From Bacteroidota bacterium (GTDB lineage: Bacteria; Bacteroidota; Bacteroidia; Flavobacteriales; Weeksellaceae), in the NCBI GenBank assembly GCA_018902795.1, contig JAHIQD010000003.1, positions 1-64,000 of the forward strand: a stretch of DNA of 64,000 nt, given 5' to 3'. Position numbers and translations under genes: made by a program. The notes below the pieces were generated by a model, which ran no database searches, had not been told where the DNA came from, and saw only the letters and a list, made by a program, of their open reading frames with translations. Below, piece after piece: positions 51,901-60,728 of the stretch (its first letter is position 1; each line of letters starts with the position of its first letter).

Positions 51901-53187
51901 TTAAAATAATTCTTTGCGAATAATATTCTGACTTCTTTCCGGTCCTACGGAAACCAGATAAACATTGATGCCCAGATAATTTTCGATGAATTCAATATAT
52001 TTTTTGGCATTCTCAGGAAGTTCATCATAACTCCTTACCTTGGTTATATCTTCATCCCAACCTTGCAGTTCTTCGTAGATGGGTTCGTAATTGTAAAGCT
52101 TCGTCGTGGATGACGTGAAATAATCGATGATTTTTCCGTCCTCTGTTTTATATTTTGTTGCAATTTTCAATGTTGAAATTCCGGAAAGAACATCCAGTTT
52201 CGTGATGACTAAATTATTAATTCCGTTAATCATGGTGGCGTGTTTCAAAGAAACAAGATCGAGCCAGCCGGTTCTTCTCGGTCTTCCGGTTGTAGCGCCA
52301 AATTCAAAGCCAATCTGTCTTATTTTTTCGCCCAGTTCGTCCTCGAGTTCTGTAGGGAATGGCCCTTCGCCAACTCTCGTCGTATAAGCTTTAGCCACAC
52401 CAATTAAGTTCTTAAGACTTGTCGGCGGCACTCCGGCTCCTGAACAAACTCCGCCGGTTGTAGGTGAAGAAGATGTTACATAAGGATAGGTCCCGAAATC
52501 GATATCCAGCATGGCTGCCTGCGCGCCTTCAAAAAGGATGTTTTTTCCGTCGTGAATAGCCTGATTAAGTTCCACCTCGGTATCTACAATTCTGTCTTTG
52601 AGTTTTTCACCCATTTCGATAAATTCATTGTAGATTTCATCAAATTCCAATGTTGGTTTTTCAAAATATTTCTCGAAAAGCGAATTCTTAATTTTTAAAT
52701 TTTTCTTGATTTTTTCAGCTAAAACATCAGGATTTAAAAGATCAACCATTCTGATTCCAACTCTTGCAATTTTATCTTCGTAGCATGGGCCAATCCCTTT
52801 TTTTGTTGTCCCTATAAAAGTTCCTCCAGCTTCTTCTTCGCGATAAGTATCAAGCAAAATATGATAGGGCATAATGACATGAGCTCTCCGGCTGATAAAA
52901 ACATGATCCGTTTTCATCCCTTTTTCCTCGATTTGGGCAATCTCTTTCATAAAGGATTTTGGGTTTACCACCACTCCGTTTGCAATGATACATTTGCCTT
53001 TACACTGCAGAACTCCGGAAGGGAGCAAGTGTAAAACAAATTTTTCCTCACCCGCATATACCGTGTGTCCCGCATTATCACCACCCTGAAAACGAACTAC
53101 ATAGTCTGATTTCGCAGATAAAACATCTGTAATTTTACCTTTGCCTTCATCACCATACTGAAGACCAACAACCACATAAGTTGACAT
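51901..53187 (-). CDS. purA: adenylosuccinate synthase
   Basis: A 428-residue GTP-dependent ligase joining IMP and aspartate in AMP synthesis. GDEGKGK (12-18) is the GTP loop. The GDNAGHTV segment, the switch-like FEGAQAAMLDIDFGTYPYVT and TGRPRRTGWLD are all conserved. It is divergent from hpt, the salvage enzyme making IMP, with predicted -7 boxes facing both ways. Confidence 0.97.
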   Translation of the reverse strand: MSTYVVVGLQYGDEGKGKITDVLSAKSDYVVRFQGGDNAGHTVYAGEEKFVLHLLPSGVLQCKGKCIIANGVVVNPKSFMKEIAQIEEKGMKTDHVFISRRAHVIMPYHILLDTYREEEAGGTFIGTTKKGIGPCYEDKIARVGIRMVDLLNPDVLAEKIKKNLKIKNSLFEKYFEKPTLEFDEIYNEFIEMGEKLKDRIVDTEVELNQAIHDGKNILFEGAQAAMLDIDFGTYPYVTSSSPTTGGVCSGAGVPPTSLKNLIGVAKAYTTRVGEGPFPTELEDELGEKIRQIGFEFGATTGRPRRTGWLDLVSLKHATMINGINNLVITKLDVLSGISTLKIATKYKTEDGKIIDYFTSSTTKLYNYEPIYEELQGWDEDITKVRSYDELPENAKKYIEFIENYLGINVYLVSVGPERSQNIIRKELF

Positions 53188-53211
53188 ATTTTACTTTTTT
53201 TTAGATTTCTA

Positions 53212-53219
53212 CAAAAATA
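53212..53219 (-). promoter_or_regulatory. predicted -7 box of purA
   Basis: TATTTTTG on the minus strand fits TAnnTTTG, 25 bases before the purA ATG. Confidence 0.5.
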
Positions 53220-53332
53220 GATTTAATAAAACTTTCAAACAAAAATTTACAGGAGAAATAACATTTTTTTAACCTAAACAGCGATTAAAAAACCTTAAAA
53301 ATTTTAATTCAAAAAAATTATTTAAAAAACCT

Positions 53333-53340
53333 TAAATTTG
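53333..53340 (+). promoter_or_regulatory. predicted -7 box of hpt
   Basis: TAAATTTG fits TAnnTTTG, 17 bases before the hpt ATG at 53358. Confidence 0.5.
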
Positions 53341-53357
53341 CGCTTTGTAAATAATCT

Positions 53358-53912
53358 ATGGAATCCATTCAAGTTCACGACAAAACCTTTGTGCCTTATC
53401 TGAAGGACGCAGAAATTCAGGAAATCGTTAAAGAAACCGCGCTAAAAATTTATGAAGACTATAAAGACGAAACCCCTATATTCATAGGTGTTTTGAACGG
53501 AGTTATCATGTTTTTTTCCGATTTATTAAAACACTATCCCGGGAAATGCGAAATCGCTTTTATCCAGATGAGTTCTTATGCCGGTACACAGTCTACAGGG
53601 ATTGTTTATCAGAAAATGGAACTCACGAAAGACATTAAAGACCGCCATATTATTTTGGTTGAAGATATTGTTGACACCGGTAACACAGTGGAAAGCCTGT
53701 TTCAGTATTTCACAGAAACCCAACGACCAAAATCAGTTAAATTGGCTACTTTTCTTTTAAAACCTGATGTTTATAAAAAAGATTTCAAAATCGATTATGT
53801 TGGGAAAGAAATCCCGAACAAATTTGTATTGGGTTATGGCCTGGATTATGATGAACTGAGCAGAAACCTCAGAGACTTATATCAGCTGGAAGAAGGCCGT
53901 ATTAATGAATAA
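53358..53912 (+). CDS. hpt: hypoxanthine phosphoribosyltransferase
   Basis: A purine salvage enzyme of 184 residues that makes IMP or GMP from the base and PRPP. The PRPP loop ILVEDIVDTGNTVESL (99-114) and the C-terminal VLGYGLDYDE are diagnostic. It is followed after 58 bases by adk on the same strand, so purine salvage and nucleotide phosphorylation are linked. Confidence 0.96.
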   Translation: MESIQVHDKTFVPYLKDAEIQEIVKETALKIYEDYKDETPIFIGVLNGVIMFFSDLLKHYPGKCEIAFIQMSSYAGTQSTGIVYQKMELTKDIKDRHIILVEDIVDTGNTVESLFQYFTETQRPKSVKLATFLLKPDVYKKDFKIDYVGKEIPNKFVLGYGLDYDELSRNLRDLYQLEEGRINE

Positions 53913-53970
53913 TAATTTTTTTTAAGTTGAGAAATTATATATCTCAAACTTCAAATTCAAATCTAATAAA

Positions 53971-54549
53971 ATGATAAACATCGTTCTCTTCGGTCCTCCA
54001 GGAAGCGGAAAAGGCACCCAAGCGCAGAATCTGATTGAAAAATTTAATCTTAAGCAAATTTCAACCGGTGATCTGTTCCGTTACAACATGAAAAACGATA
54101 CTGATCTCGGTAAACTGGCTAAATCTTATATCGATAAAGGCGAATTGGTTCCGGATCAGGTAACGACGGACATGCTTGTTGAGGAAGTGAAGAAACCTAC
54201 AGATACCAACGGATTTATTTTCGACGGATATCCAAGAACTGCTAACCAGACTGCTGCGCTTGAAGAAATTGTGAAAGAAATTCTGAATGATGATATTTCG
54301 GTTTGCCTTTCTTTGATTGTGAGTGACGAAATTTTAGTGGAACGGCTTTTAAAAAGAGGCGAAACAAGCGGAAGAACGGATGATTCCAACGAAGAGATCA
54401 TCAAAACCCGAATTAAAGAATATTACGCCAAAACCGCTGAAGTAGCGGAATTGTACAAACAACAGGGAAAATATATTGAAGTAAACGGTGTAGGAGGAAT
54501 CGATGAGATTTCCGAAAAACTTTTTGCCGAAGTAGAGAAAATAAAATAA
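53971..54549 (+). CDS. adk: adenylate kinase
   Basis: A 192-residue short-form adenylate kinase that interconverts AMP, ADP and ATP. The P-loop GPPGSGKGT is at 8-16, the NMP-binding region has STGDLFR, and FDGYPRTANQ precedes a short LID (RGETSGRTDD) without zinc Cys residues. It is downstream of hpt. Confidence 0.97.
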   Translation: MINIVLFGPPGSGKGTQAQNLIEKFNLKQISTGDLFRYNMKNDTDLGKLAKSYIDKGELVPDQVTTDMLVEEVKKPTDTNGFIFDGYPRTANQTAALEEIVKEILNDDISVCLSLIVSDEILVERLLKRGETSGRTDDSNEEIIKTRIKEYYAKTAEVAELYKQQGKYIEVNGVGGIDEISEKLFAEVEKIK

Positions 54550-54693
54550 GAGCCAGGTAAAAGTAAGATGAGCCAACTTTGGTGATTGTAATAATTTTAC
54601 ACTTTTATTAAGGTTCAAAATAATAATTTAAAAAACTGTCAATCCAAAAACTGAGTTAATATTTGATTCATTTTATTTGGCTCTTGGCTCTTG
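54548..54693. repeat. GAGCCAA heptad repeats as inverted ends
   Basis: AAGAGCCA at 54548-54555 (overlapping the adk stop) and the tandem TTGGCTCTTGGCTCTT at 54677-54692 form an inverted pair bracketing the adk-obgE gap, with another GAGCCAA near 54579-54585. The layout resembles a small non-autonomous repeat. Confidence 0.5.
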
Positions 54694-54700
54694 AAATACT

Positions 54701-55684
54701 ATGTCAAATTTCGTAGATTACGTAAAAATCCACTGTAAAAGTGGTCATGGCGGTGCAGGTTCAGCACATCTTCGCCGTGAAAAATATATTCCGAAAGGCG
54801 GTCCCGATGGAGGTGACGGCGGACGCGGCGGTCACGTAATTATGAAAGGAAACGCCCATGAATGGACGCTTTTACCTTTACGCTTCACCCGTCACATTAA
54901 AGCTGAACGCGGACATAACGGCCAGAAAAACCAGTTAACCGGAGCTTACGGTGAAGATGTTTATATCGAAGTTCCTATCGGAACAATTGCCAGAAACGAG
55001 GAAGGCGAAATTATCGCCGAAATCATGGAGGACGGCCAGGAAATCATCATCATGAAAGGCGGAAAAGGCGGATTGGGGAACGAGCACTTTAAGTCTTCCA
55101 CCAACCAAACCCCGCGTTATGCACAGCCCGGACTTCCAGGTGAAGAAGGTTATGTGACTTTCGAGTTAAAACTTTTAGCTGATGTCGGTCTTGTTGGCTT
55201 CCCAAATGCAGGAAAATCTACACTTTTGGCGGCTGTTTCTGCAGCAAAACCAAAAATTGCGGATTACGCGTTTACCACTTTAACCCCGAATTTGGGAATT
55301 GTGGATTACCGTAATTACAAATCTTTCGTAATGGCGGATATTCCGGGTATTATCGAAGGAGCAGCGGAAGGTAAAGGACTGGGTCACCGTTTCTTGAGAC
55401 ATATCGAAAGAAACTCAATACTTTTATTTTTAATTCCTGCTGATGCTGAAGATTATTTTCAGGAATTTAAAATTCTTGAAAACGAACTGAAAGAATTCAA
55501 TCCCGAACTTTTAGATAAAGATTTCATTATTTCCATTTCTAAAGCTGACATGCTGGACGAGGAACTTAAAAATGAAATTTCACAAAAATTCCCGGAAAAC
55601 AGACAGCCGATTTTCTTTTCAGCAATTACTCAGGAAGGGCTGATGGAACTGAAAGACGCAATCTGGAAGAAATTGCACGGATAA
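54701..55684 (+). CDS. obgE: GTPase Obg
   Basis: A 327-residue ribosome-assembly and stress GTPase. The Gly-rich Obg fold covers 1-158 (GGPDGGDGGRGGHVIMKG). The G domain carries G1 GFPNAGKST (166-174), G3 DIPGIIEGA, and a G4-like SKAD. There is no C-terminal OCT domain, as in many Bacteroidota. It follows adk. Confidence 0.97.
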   Translation: MSNFVDYVKIHCKSGHGGAGSAHLRREKYIPKGGPDGGDGGRGGHVIMKGNAHEWTLLPLRFTRHIKAERGHNGQKNQLTGAYGEDVYIEVPIGTIARNEEGEIIAEIMEDGQEIIIMKGGKGGLGNEHFKSSTNQTPRYAQPGLPGEEGYVTFELKLLADVGLVGFPNAGKSTLLAAVSAAKPKIADYAFTTLTPNLGIVDYRNYKSFVMADIPGIIEGAAEGKGLGHRFLRHIERNSILLFLIPADAEDYFQEFKILENELKEFNPELLDKDFIISISKADMLDEELKNEISQKFPENRQPIFFSAITQEGLMELKDAIWKKLHG

Positions 55685-55706
55685 AAGAATTTCTTTAAAG
55701 CATATA

Positions 55707-55743
55707 AAAATAGATTTGAAAATGTTCAAGTCTATTTTTTTTT
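55707..55743 (+). terminator. terminator of the hpt-adk-obgE unit
   Basis: A 14-bp stem (55707-55720 with 55725-55738), closed in the plus RNA by a U-G wobble, is followed by a T-run. It lies 23 bases past the obgE stop. Confidence 0.85.
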
Positions 55744-55779
55744 GGAATAATAATTGAGCTCAACAATCAAAATTAAATT

Positions 55780-56265
55780 ATGAAATACTTATTAAGCTTA
55801 TTGAGTTTTGTTTTTATCATCTCATGCGCAACACCAAATTCTTCAAAATATTCAAAAATCCAATACCAAGCGGGAGCATGTTTTGGCTTTTGTCCTATTT
55901 TTAAACTGACCATTAATCCGGACCGGACAGCGGTAATTGAAGCTGAAAGATTTACATTCACTGAAGGACGTACAAAAGATGATTTCTCAGGGCAGAAAGA
56001 AGGGACTTTCAAAGCCACCATTAAACAGGCTGATTACAATACATTGGTTGCAAAACTTGATTCACTAAATCTGAAATCACTGAAAGATTATTACGGAAAC
56101 AAAAACGTCACAGATTTACCAACTTCCTATCTTAAAATCACTTTCGCTGACGGAACCGAAAAAAACATACAGGACTACGGAAAGCATGGAACCGAAAAAC
56201 TGGGCGAACTTTACGCTTTCATCGAAGGACTTCGAAAATCCCAAACCTGGACAAAAGTAAAGTAA
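55780..56265 (+). CDS. DUF6438 lipoprotein
   Basis: A 161-residue lipoprotein with lipobox IISC (Cys16). The DUF6438 pattern is clear: YQAGACFGFCPIFKLTINPD with two Cys, and ITFADGTEKNIQDYG-type hairpin. Predicted periplasmic or outer membrane. Function unknown; no operon partner. Confidence 0.88.
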   Translation: MKYLLSLLSFVFIISCATPNSSKYSKIQYQAGACFGFCPIFKLTINPDRTAVIEAERFTFTEGRTKDDFSGQKEGTFKATIKQADYNTLVAKLDSLNLKSLKDYYGNKNVTDLPTSYLKITFADGTEKNIQDYGKHGTEKLGELYAFIEGLRKSQTWTKVK

Positions 56266-56338
56266 GTCTAAAACAGAGCTGATTTAAAACAATTACAGTC
56301 AGGTTTTAATAAACTCATAGTGCTAAATTAATTTACAC

Positions 56339-56346
56339 TATCTTTG
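56339..56346 (+). promoter_or_regulatory. predicted -7 box of the DEAD-box helicase
   Basis: TATCTTTG fits TAnnTTTG. It predicts a leader of about 160 bases that contains the structured repeat at 56390-56480. Confidence 0.5.
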
Positions 56347-56389
56347 CCGCACAAAATTCTTGTTCACGGAAGGATTTTTTATGAACGAT

Positions 56390-56480
56390 GTCATTCTTAA
56401 TGAATCCGCATCCTGCGGAACACTGAAAATTTTACGAAATTTTTCGATTCATTCCTTCGTTACATTATAAAAAGAATGAC
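56390..56480 (+). repeat. MITE-like palindromic element in the helicase leader
   Basis: Outer stem GTCATTCTT/AAGAATGAC (56390-56398 with 56472-56480), next stem AATGAATC/GATTCATT (56399-56406 with 56446-56453), inner hairpins TCCGCA/TGCGGA and an A/T stem near 56425-56445. The 91-base palindromic block resembles the GTCATTCTGA-type repeats of flavobacterial genomes, or a structured mRNA leader. Confidence 0.6.
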
Positions 56481-56514
56481 GCAGCTCATTTTATTTTAAT
56501 TAAAAACATTTCAT

Positions 56515-57768
56515 TTGAATTTTACCGACTTACAATTAAGCGACCCTATCGCAAAAGCGTTACAGGAAGAAGGTTACACACAACCAACCCCAATTCAGGA
56601 ACAGGCAATCCCAAGCATTTTACAGGGCAGAGATTTACTCGGAACCGCACAAACCGGAACCGGAAAAACGGCAGCTTTTGCAATTCCTATCCTACAGAAT
56701 TTAACCCAGAAAAACCTCCGCAACAATCAGATCAAAGCATTGATTTTAACGCCTACCAGAGAGTTGGCGATTCAGATTGAGGAAAGTTTTAACGCTTACG
56801 GAAGACATTTAAAGATGAGAAATCTTGTGGTTTTCGGTGGGGTAAAACAGGGCGCTCAGGAAGCTGCTCTTAAAAGAGGAGTAGATATTTTAGTAGCAAC
56901 TCCCGGAAGACTTTTAGATTTTATTTCCCAGGGAATCATCTCGCTGAAAAATTTAGAAATTTTCGTACTGGATGAAGCCGACAGAATGCTGGACATGGGT
57001 TTCGTACACGATGTAAAAAGAATCGTGAAACTGCTTCCGCAAAAAAGACAAACCTTGTTTTTTTCGGCAACTTTTCCTGACGAAATTAAAACGTTAGCCA
57101 ATTCCATTCTTAACAATCCTGTGAAAGTTGCGGTTGCACCAGTTTCTGCTACGGCAGATACCATTCAGCAAAAAGTATATTTCGTAGAAAAAGAAGATAA
57201 GCTGGAATTACTGACGCATATTCTTCAGAAAGACATTTCCGATTCAGTTCTGGTATTTTCCCGAACCAAACACGGTGCTGATAAAATTGCCAGAAAACTG
57301 CAGTCGCACAAGATTTCTGCTGAAGCCATTCACGGAAATAAATCTCAGAATCAGAGACAGAACGCATTGAATAATTTCAAATCAGGAAAAACAAGAATTT
57401 TGGTAGCCACCGATATTGCTGCCAGAGGAATTGATATTGATGAACTGAAATATGTTGTCAACTTCGAACTTTCTGATGTTTCTGAAACCTACGTTCACCG
57501 TATCGGAAGGACAGGACGTGCGGGAGCTGACGGTTCTTCCATTTCTTTTGTTGACGGACTGGATCTGGTCAACCTAAAAAACACCGAAAAACTGATTGGC
57601 AAGAAAATTCCTGTTGAAAAAGAACATCCTTTTCACACGGATAATTTGGTAGCTCAAAAAAGGGATTCAAACAACAAACCTTTTCAGGCAAGACCAAGAC
57701 CACAGGCAAAGGAAAATATCGGTTCTAAAAAACCGAAAAATAAAAGTAATTTTTCTAGAAGCAAGTAA
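56515..57768 (+). CDS. DEAD-box RNA helicase, RhlE-like
   Basis: A 417-residue ATP-dependent RNA helicase. The motifs are in order: Q motif TPIQEQAIPS (25-34), Walker A AQTGTGKT (45-52), TPTRELA, DEAD in VLDEADRMLDMGF, SAT in FFSATFP, and HRIGRTGR. The C-terminus is short, basic and Arg/Lys rich. Start is TTG at 56515 (MNFTDLQ); no ATG fits the family N-terminus. It probably acts in cold-shock or ribosome assembly. Its structured leader might allow autoregulation. Confidence 0.92.
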   Translation: MNFTDLQLSDPIAKALQEEGYTQPTPIQEQAIPSILQGRDLLGTAQTGTGKTAAFAIPILQNLTQKNLRNNQIKALILTPTRELAIQIEESFNAYGRHLKMRNLVVFGGVKQGAQEAALKRGVDILVATPGRLLDFISQGIISLKNLEIFVLDEADRMLDMGFVHDVKRIVKLLPQKRQTLFFSATFPDEIKTLANSILNNPVKVAVAPVSATADTIQQKVYFVEKEDKLELLTHILQKDISDSVLVFSRTKHGADKIARKLQSHKISAEAIHGNKSQNQRQNALNNFKSGKTRILVATDIAARGIDIDELKYVVNFELSDVSETYVHRIGRTGRAGADGSSISFVDGLDLVNLKNTEKLIGKKIPVEKEHPFHTDNLVAQKRDSNNKPFQARPRPQAKENIGSKKPKNKSNFSRSK

Positions 57769-57772
57769 CAGC

Positions 57773-57801
57773 AAAACCTTTCAATTTTTTTGAAAGGTTT
57801 T
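57773..57801 (+). terminator. terminator of the helicase gene
   Basis: A perfect 11-bp stem AAAACCTTTCA/TGAAAGGTTTT with a T-rich loop, followed by a T-run, a few bases after the stop codon. Confidence 0.88.
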
Positions 57802-57853
57802 TTTTGCCAGTTATATTTAAATTGATAACTTGCCTTATCCGAAAAAAATTATA

Positions 57854-58825
57854 ATGAGAATCATCACTACCGAAGATTTCAAAGACATTTATATAAAAAT
57901 TAATCAGCGTGGATTACCTTTCGTACTTTCTAAACTGAATTTAAATGCATCTAAAAGAACGCAATCAGCTTTCAACGAGAGCGATCTTCAGACATCGAAT
58001 TTCTGGATCATTCCGGATGTTCGTAAAAGATGGAATAAGTTGATCACCGGTGATGAAAAACAACTTTATGAAGATTATCTCACCAAAAATTACTTTAAAG
58101 ATAAAACTAATCTTAAGCTCTTATCACTCGGATCCGGTGTTTGCAGCCATGAAATAAAACTCGCAGAATTAAGGCCTGACTGGGAAATACACTGTTACGA
58201 TTTTTCAGAAAAATTACTCCAGTTGGCAGCCGAATCTGCTAAAGAAAATAAACTGAACAATATACATTTCTTCGCGGAAAATGTAGTGACGTACAACTTT
58301 GAACCTGAGAGTTACGACATCGTTTTTTTCCATGCTTCGTTACACCATTTCGACCAAATTGATCATTTCCTGAAAAATGTCGTAGTAAAAAGTTTAAAAG
58401 CAGGTGGCCATCTCATCATTAATGAATTCGTTGGAAACAACCGCCTGCAGTATTCGCGGGAACAGATTAAATATATTAATAAAGTCATTGATCTTATCCC
58501 AAAAAAATTCAGGAAAATATTTAAAACCGGACTATACAAAAACAGTTATTCCGGTTCTGGCGTTCTGAGGATGATTGTTGCTGACCCTTCGGAGTGCGTG
58601 GACTCCATAAGCATTTTACCCGCAATTCACAGTTGTTTTAATACAATTGAAGAGAAGCCGTACGGAAATAATCTGCTGCAGAGTGCTCTGAAAGATATTT
58701 CACACCATTTCGTAAATCCAGATTCCGAAAGGAAGGAAATTTTAGAAAAAATCTTCGATCTCGAAGACGAATTTCTAATGACAAACAAAAGCGACTTTGT
58801 TTTTGGAATTTATCAGCTCAAGTAA
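57854..58825 (+). CDS. class I SAM-dependent methyltransferase
   Basis: 323 residues from ATG 57854 (MRIITTEDFKD), preferred over the upstream TTG. SAM motif I is LLSLGSGVCSHEIKLAEL, motif II gives YDFSEKLL, and the post-motif FHASLHHFDQI is typical of small-molecule or lipid methyltransferases. The substrate is unknown. Its stop codon directly abuts that of tatD with no spacer. Confidence 0.87.
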   Translation: MRIITTEDFKDIYIKINQRGLPFVLSKLNLNASKRTQSAFNESDLQTSNFWIIPDVRKRWNKLITGDEKQLYEDYLTKNYFKDKTNLKLLSLGSGVCSHEIKLAELRPDWEIHCYDFSEKLLQLAAESAKENKLNNIHFFAENVVTYNFEPESYDIVFFHASLHHFDQIDHFLKNVVVKSLKAGGHLIINEFVGNNRLQYSREQIKYINKVIDLIPKKFRKIFKTGLYKNSYSGSGVLRMIVADPSECVDSISILPAIHSCFNTIEEKPYGNNLLQSALKDISHHFVNPDSERKEILEKIFDLEDEFLMTNKSDFVFGIYQLK

Positions 58826-59587
58826 CTATTTAAAGAGCCTTTCAGCATTTTCGGTTGTAATCCGGTCGATTTCTGAAAAATCTTTACCGTAAATATTCAC
58901 GAGTTTTCCTGCAACCAAATCAAGGTAAGCGCTTTCATTTCTTTTCCCGCGGTGCGGAACAGGCGCAAGATATGGCGAATCGGTCTCCAGAACGATCTTG
59001 TCTAATGGAATTTCATGCAGAAACTGATCAATTTTTCCATTTTTGAAGGTCACTACTCCACCGATTCCTAAAATAAAGTTGAAATCAATGGCATGTTTTG
59101 CCTGCTCTAAATTCCCGGAAAAACAATGGAAAATTCCGCGCAGTTTCGGGTGCTTTTTTCTTTCCAATACTTCAAAAGTTTCATCGAAACTTTCGCGGGT
59201 ATGAATGACGATCGGCAGATCCTTTTCAATCGCCCAGTCAATCTGCTTTTCGAAAGCTTTTACCTGGATATCCAAAGTTGTTTTGTCCCAATAAAGATCA
59301 ATTCCAATTTCACCAATAGCCGGAAAACTTCTTTGGTTCAGATAATTCTCCACAATTTTCAGTTCTTTTTCCCAGGTTTCGGGTTTTACGTAACAGGGAT
59401 GCAATCCCATCATTGAAAAAATTTGATTGGGATATTCGCTTTCCAAAGCCAGCATTTTTTCGTGGGTTTCCGAATCTATTGCGGGAAGATAAAATCTCGA
59501 AACACCTTTATTCAAGGCTCTTTCAATCATTTCTTTTCGGTCTCCGTCAAATTCTTCGGAATATAAGTGGGTGTGGGTATCGATCAT
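58826..59587 (-). CDS. TatD-family metal-dependent hydrolase
   Basis: A 253-residue TIM-barrel metallohydrolase with N-terminal DTHTHLYS and IHTRESFDE, a Glu ligand in GEIGIDLYWD, and DSPYLAP near the end. Family members act as 3'-5' exonucleases or D-aminoacyl-type hydrolases. The gene is convergent with the methyltransferase. Upstream of its start is copy 2 of the structured repeat. Confidence 0.93.
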   Translation of the reverse strand: MIDTHTHLYSEEFDGDRKEMIERALNKGVSRFYLPAIDSETHEKMLALESEYPNQIFSMMGLHPCYVKPETWEKELKIVENYLNQRSFPAIGEIGIDLYWDKTTLDIQVKAFEKQIDWAIEKDLPIVIHTRESFDETFEVLERKKHPKLRGIFHCFSGNLEQAKHAIDFNFILGIGGVVTFKNGKIDQFLHEIPLDKIVLETDSPYLAPVPHRGKRNESAYLDLVAGKLVNIYGKDFSEIDRITTENAERLFK

Positions 59588-59606
59588 TGTATTTGTTTTT
59601 GAGTCT

Positions 59607-59684
59607 GCAGCCCGACTTGAACGAAGCTCTTTTTGTGTAGCAAAGCGGAAGAAAAAAGCGGGAGTGGAAGGCGGATAAAGCTGC
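59607..59684 (-). repeat. structured intergenic repeat, copy 2
   Basis: Related to 45650-45730. On the minus strand it reads TCCCGCTTTTTTCTTCCGCT, later GCTTCGTTCAAGTCGGGCT, closed by GCAGC/GCTGC (59607-59611 with 59680-59684). Like copy 1 it lies upstream of a minus-strand gene, here tatD. Confidence 0.6.
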
Positions 59685-59694
59685 CCAAATCAAT

Positions 59695-60645
59695 TTAAAA
59701 TATTTTATGCTTCACTTTGGCTTGCTGAGAAGCGATTCTTTTTTCAATAGTGGAGAGAAATTCCTGATGTTTTGGGCTTTTATCATCGGAAGTTTTATGA
59801 TCTAATGCTTTTGCAATTTTAAAATTTTCTTCGACAAAATCCATCGTTTCATCAGAAAAATAAGCGTTCCCGAATTTTTCCCAAATATACTGAACCGCCT
59901 GTTTGTTTGGATGAATTAAATCTTCTTTATAAAACCGGTAATCGCGCAAATCATCCATCAAAACCTCATAAACAGGAAGATAATGGCAGTTTTCAAATTG
60001 CGGCAAAATCTCGTGAATTGCAGAAATAAGTTTTGATTTACTCAAATTATTTTCCACCATTCCGTCTTTAGTGTGGCGAACGGGCGAAACGGTGAACAGA
60101 ATCTGCACATTTTCTTTACAGATATCTTTTAAAATCGTCACTGTTTCATAAATGGAATCTGTGATTTCCAAATTGGTCAAAAGCCTCTTCTCAAAGTACT
60201 TTCCCGGAATTTTGTGACAGTTTGCAACGAGCTTTTTCTTCGGCAGAAATTCATAAATAAATGATGTTCCGTAAGTAATCACCACCCAGTTTGTATTTTG
60301 CAGAAAACGGTTTCCTGCCTCAATATTCTGGTTGATTTTTTCCAAAGTCTGATGCACAAACCTCGAGTTGAAACTGCTGTGATGATCCAGAGAAATCATC
60401 TCATCATTAAACTTAATCAAATCCTCTTCTGTATAAAACTCGGCATCGTGCAGTTTTTTCAGGGAATTATTAATGGAATACGGATTAAAAACCGTCCCGA
60501 AAGGATTATTCAGGGTTTGAATCTGTGCAGTTTGCATCAGATCGGATATTTCTGACGCAAAACAAGATCCTATTGAAAACACATGATCTTCAACTTCAAT
60601 TTTATGGTGAGAATTTTGGATTTCTACTTCGGTACGGAATTTCAT
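59695..60645 (-). CDS. GSCFA domain protein
   Basis: A 316-residue SGNH-like hydrolase of the GSCFA family, named for the motif seen here in SIGSCFASEISDLM (about 26-39). Other landmarks are FGTVFNPYSI, WVITYGTSFIYE, and a late DLIHPN with the expected catalytic Asp and His. The substrate is unproven; acyl-esterase activity on carbohydrates is plausible. It lies 83 bases upstream of the isoprenoid synthase on the same strand. Confidence 0.9.
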   Translation of the reverse strand: MKFRTEVEIQNSHHKIEVEDHVFSIGSCFASEISDLMQTAQIQTLNNPFGTVFNPYSINNSLKKLHDAEFYTEEDLIKFNDEMISLDHHSSFNSRFVHQTLEKINQNIEAGNRFLQNTNWVVITYGTSFIYEFLPKKKLVANCHKIPGKYFEKRLLTNLEITDSIYETVTILKDICKENVQILFTVSPVRHTKDGMVENNLSKSKLISAIHEILPQFENCHYLPVYEVLMDDLRDYRFYKEDLIHPNKQAVQYIWEKFGNAYFSDETMDFVEENFKIAKALDHKTSDDKSPKHQEFLSTIEKRIASQQAKVKHKIF

Positions 60646-60728
60646 TTTTTAAGAACTGCTGGGAACGTGTTTATTTGATTACGTCTTTTTAAAATTGTTT
60701 TAATATCTTAACCTGGCAAAACGTCTTG

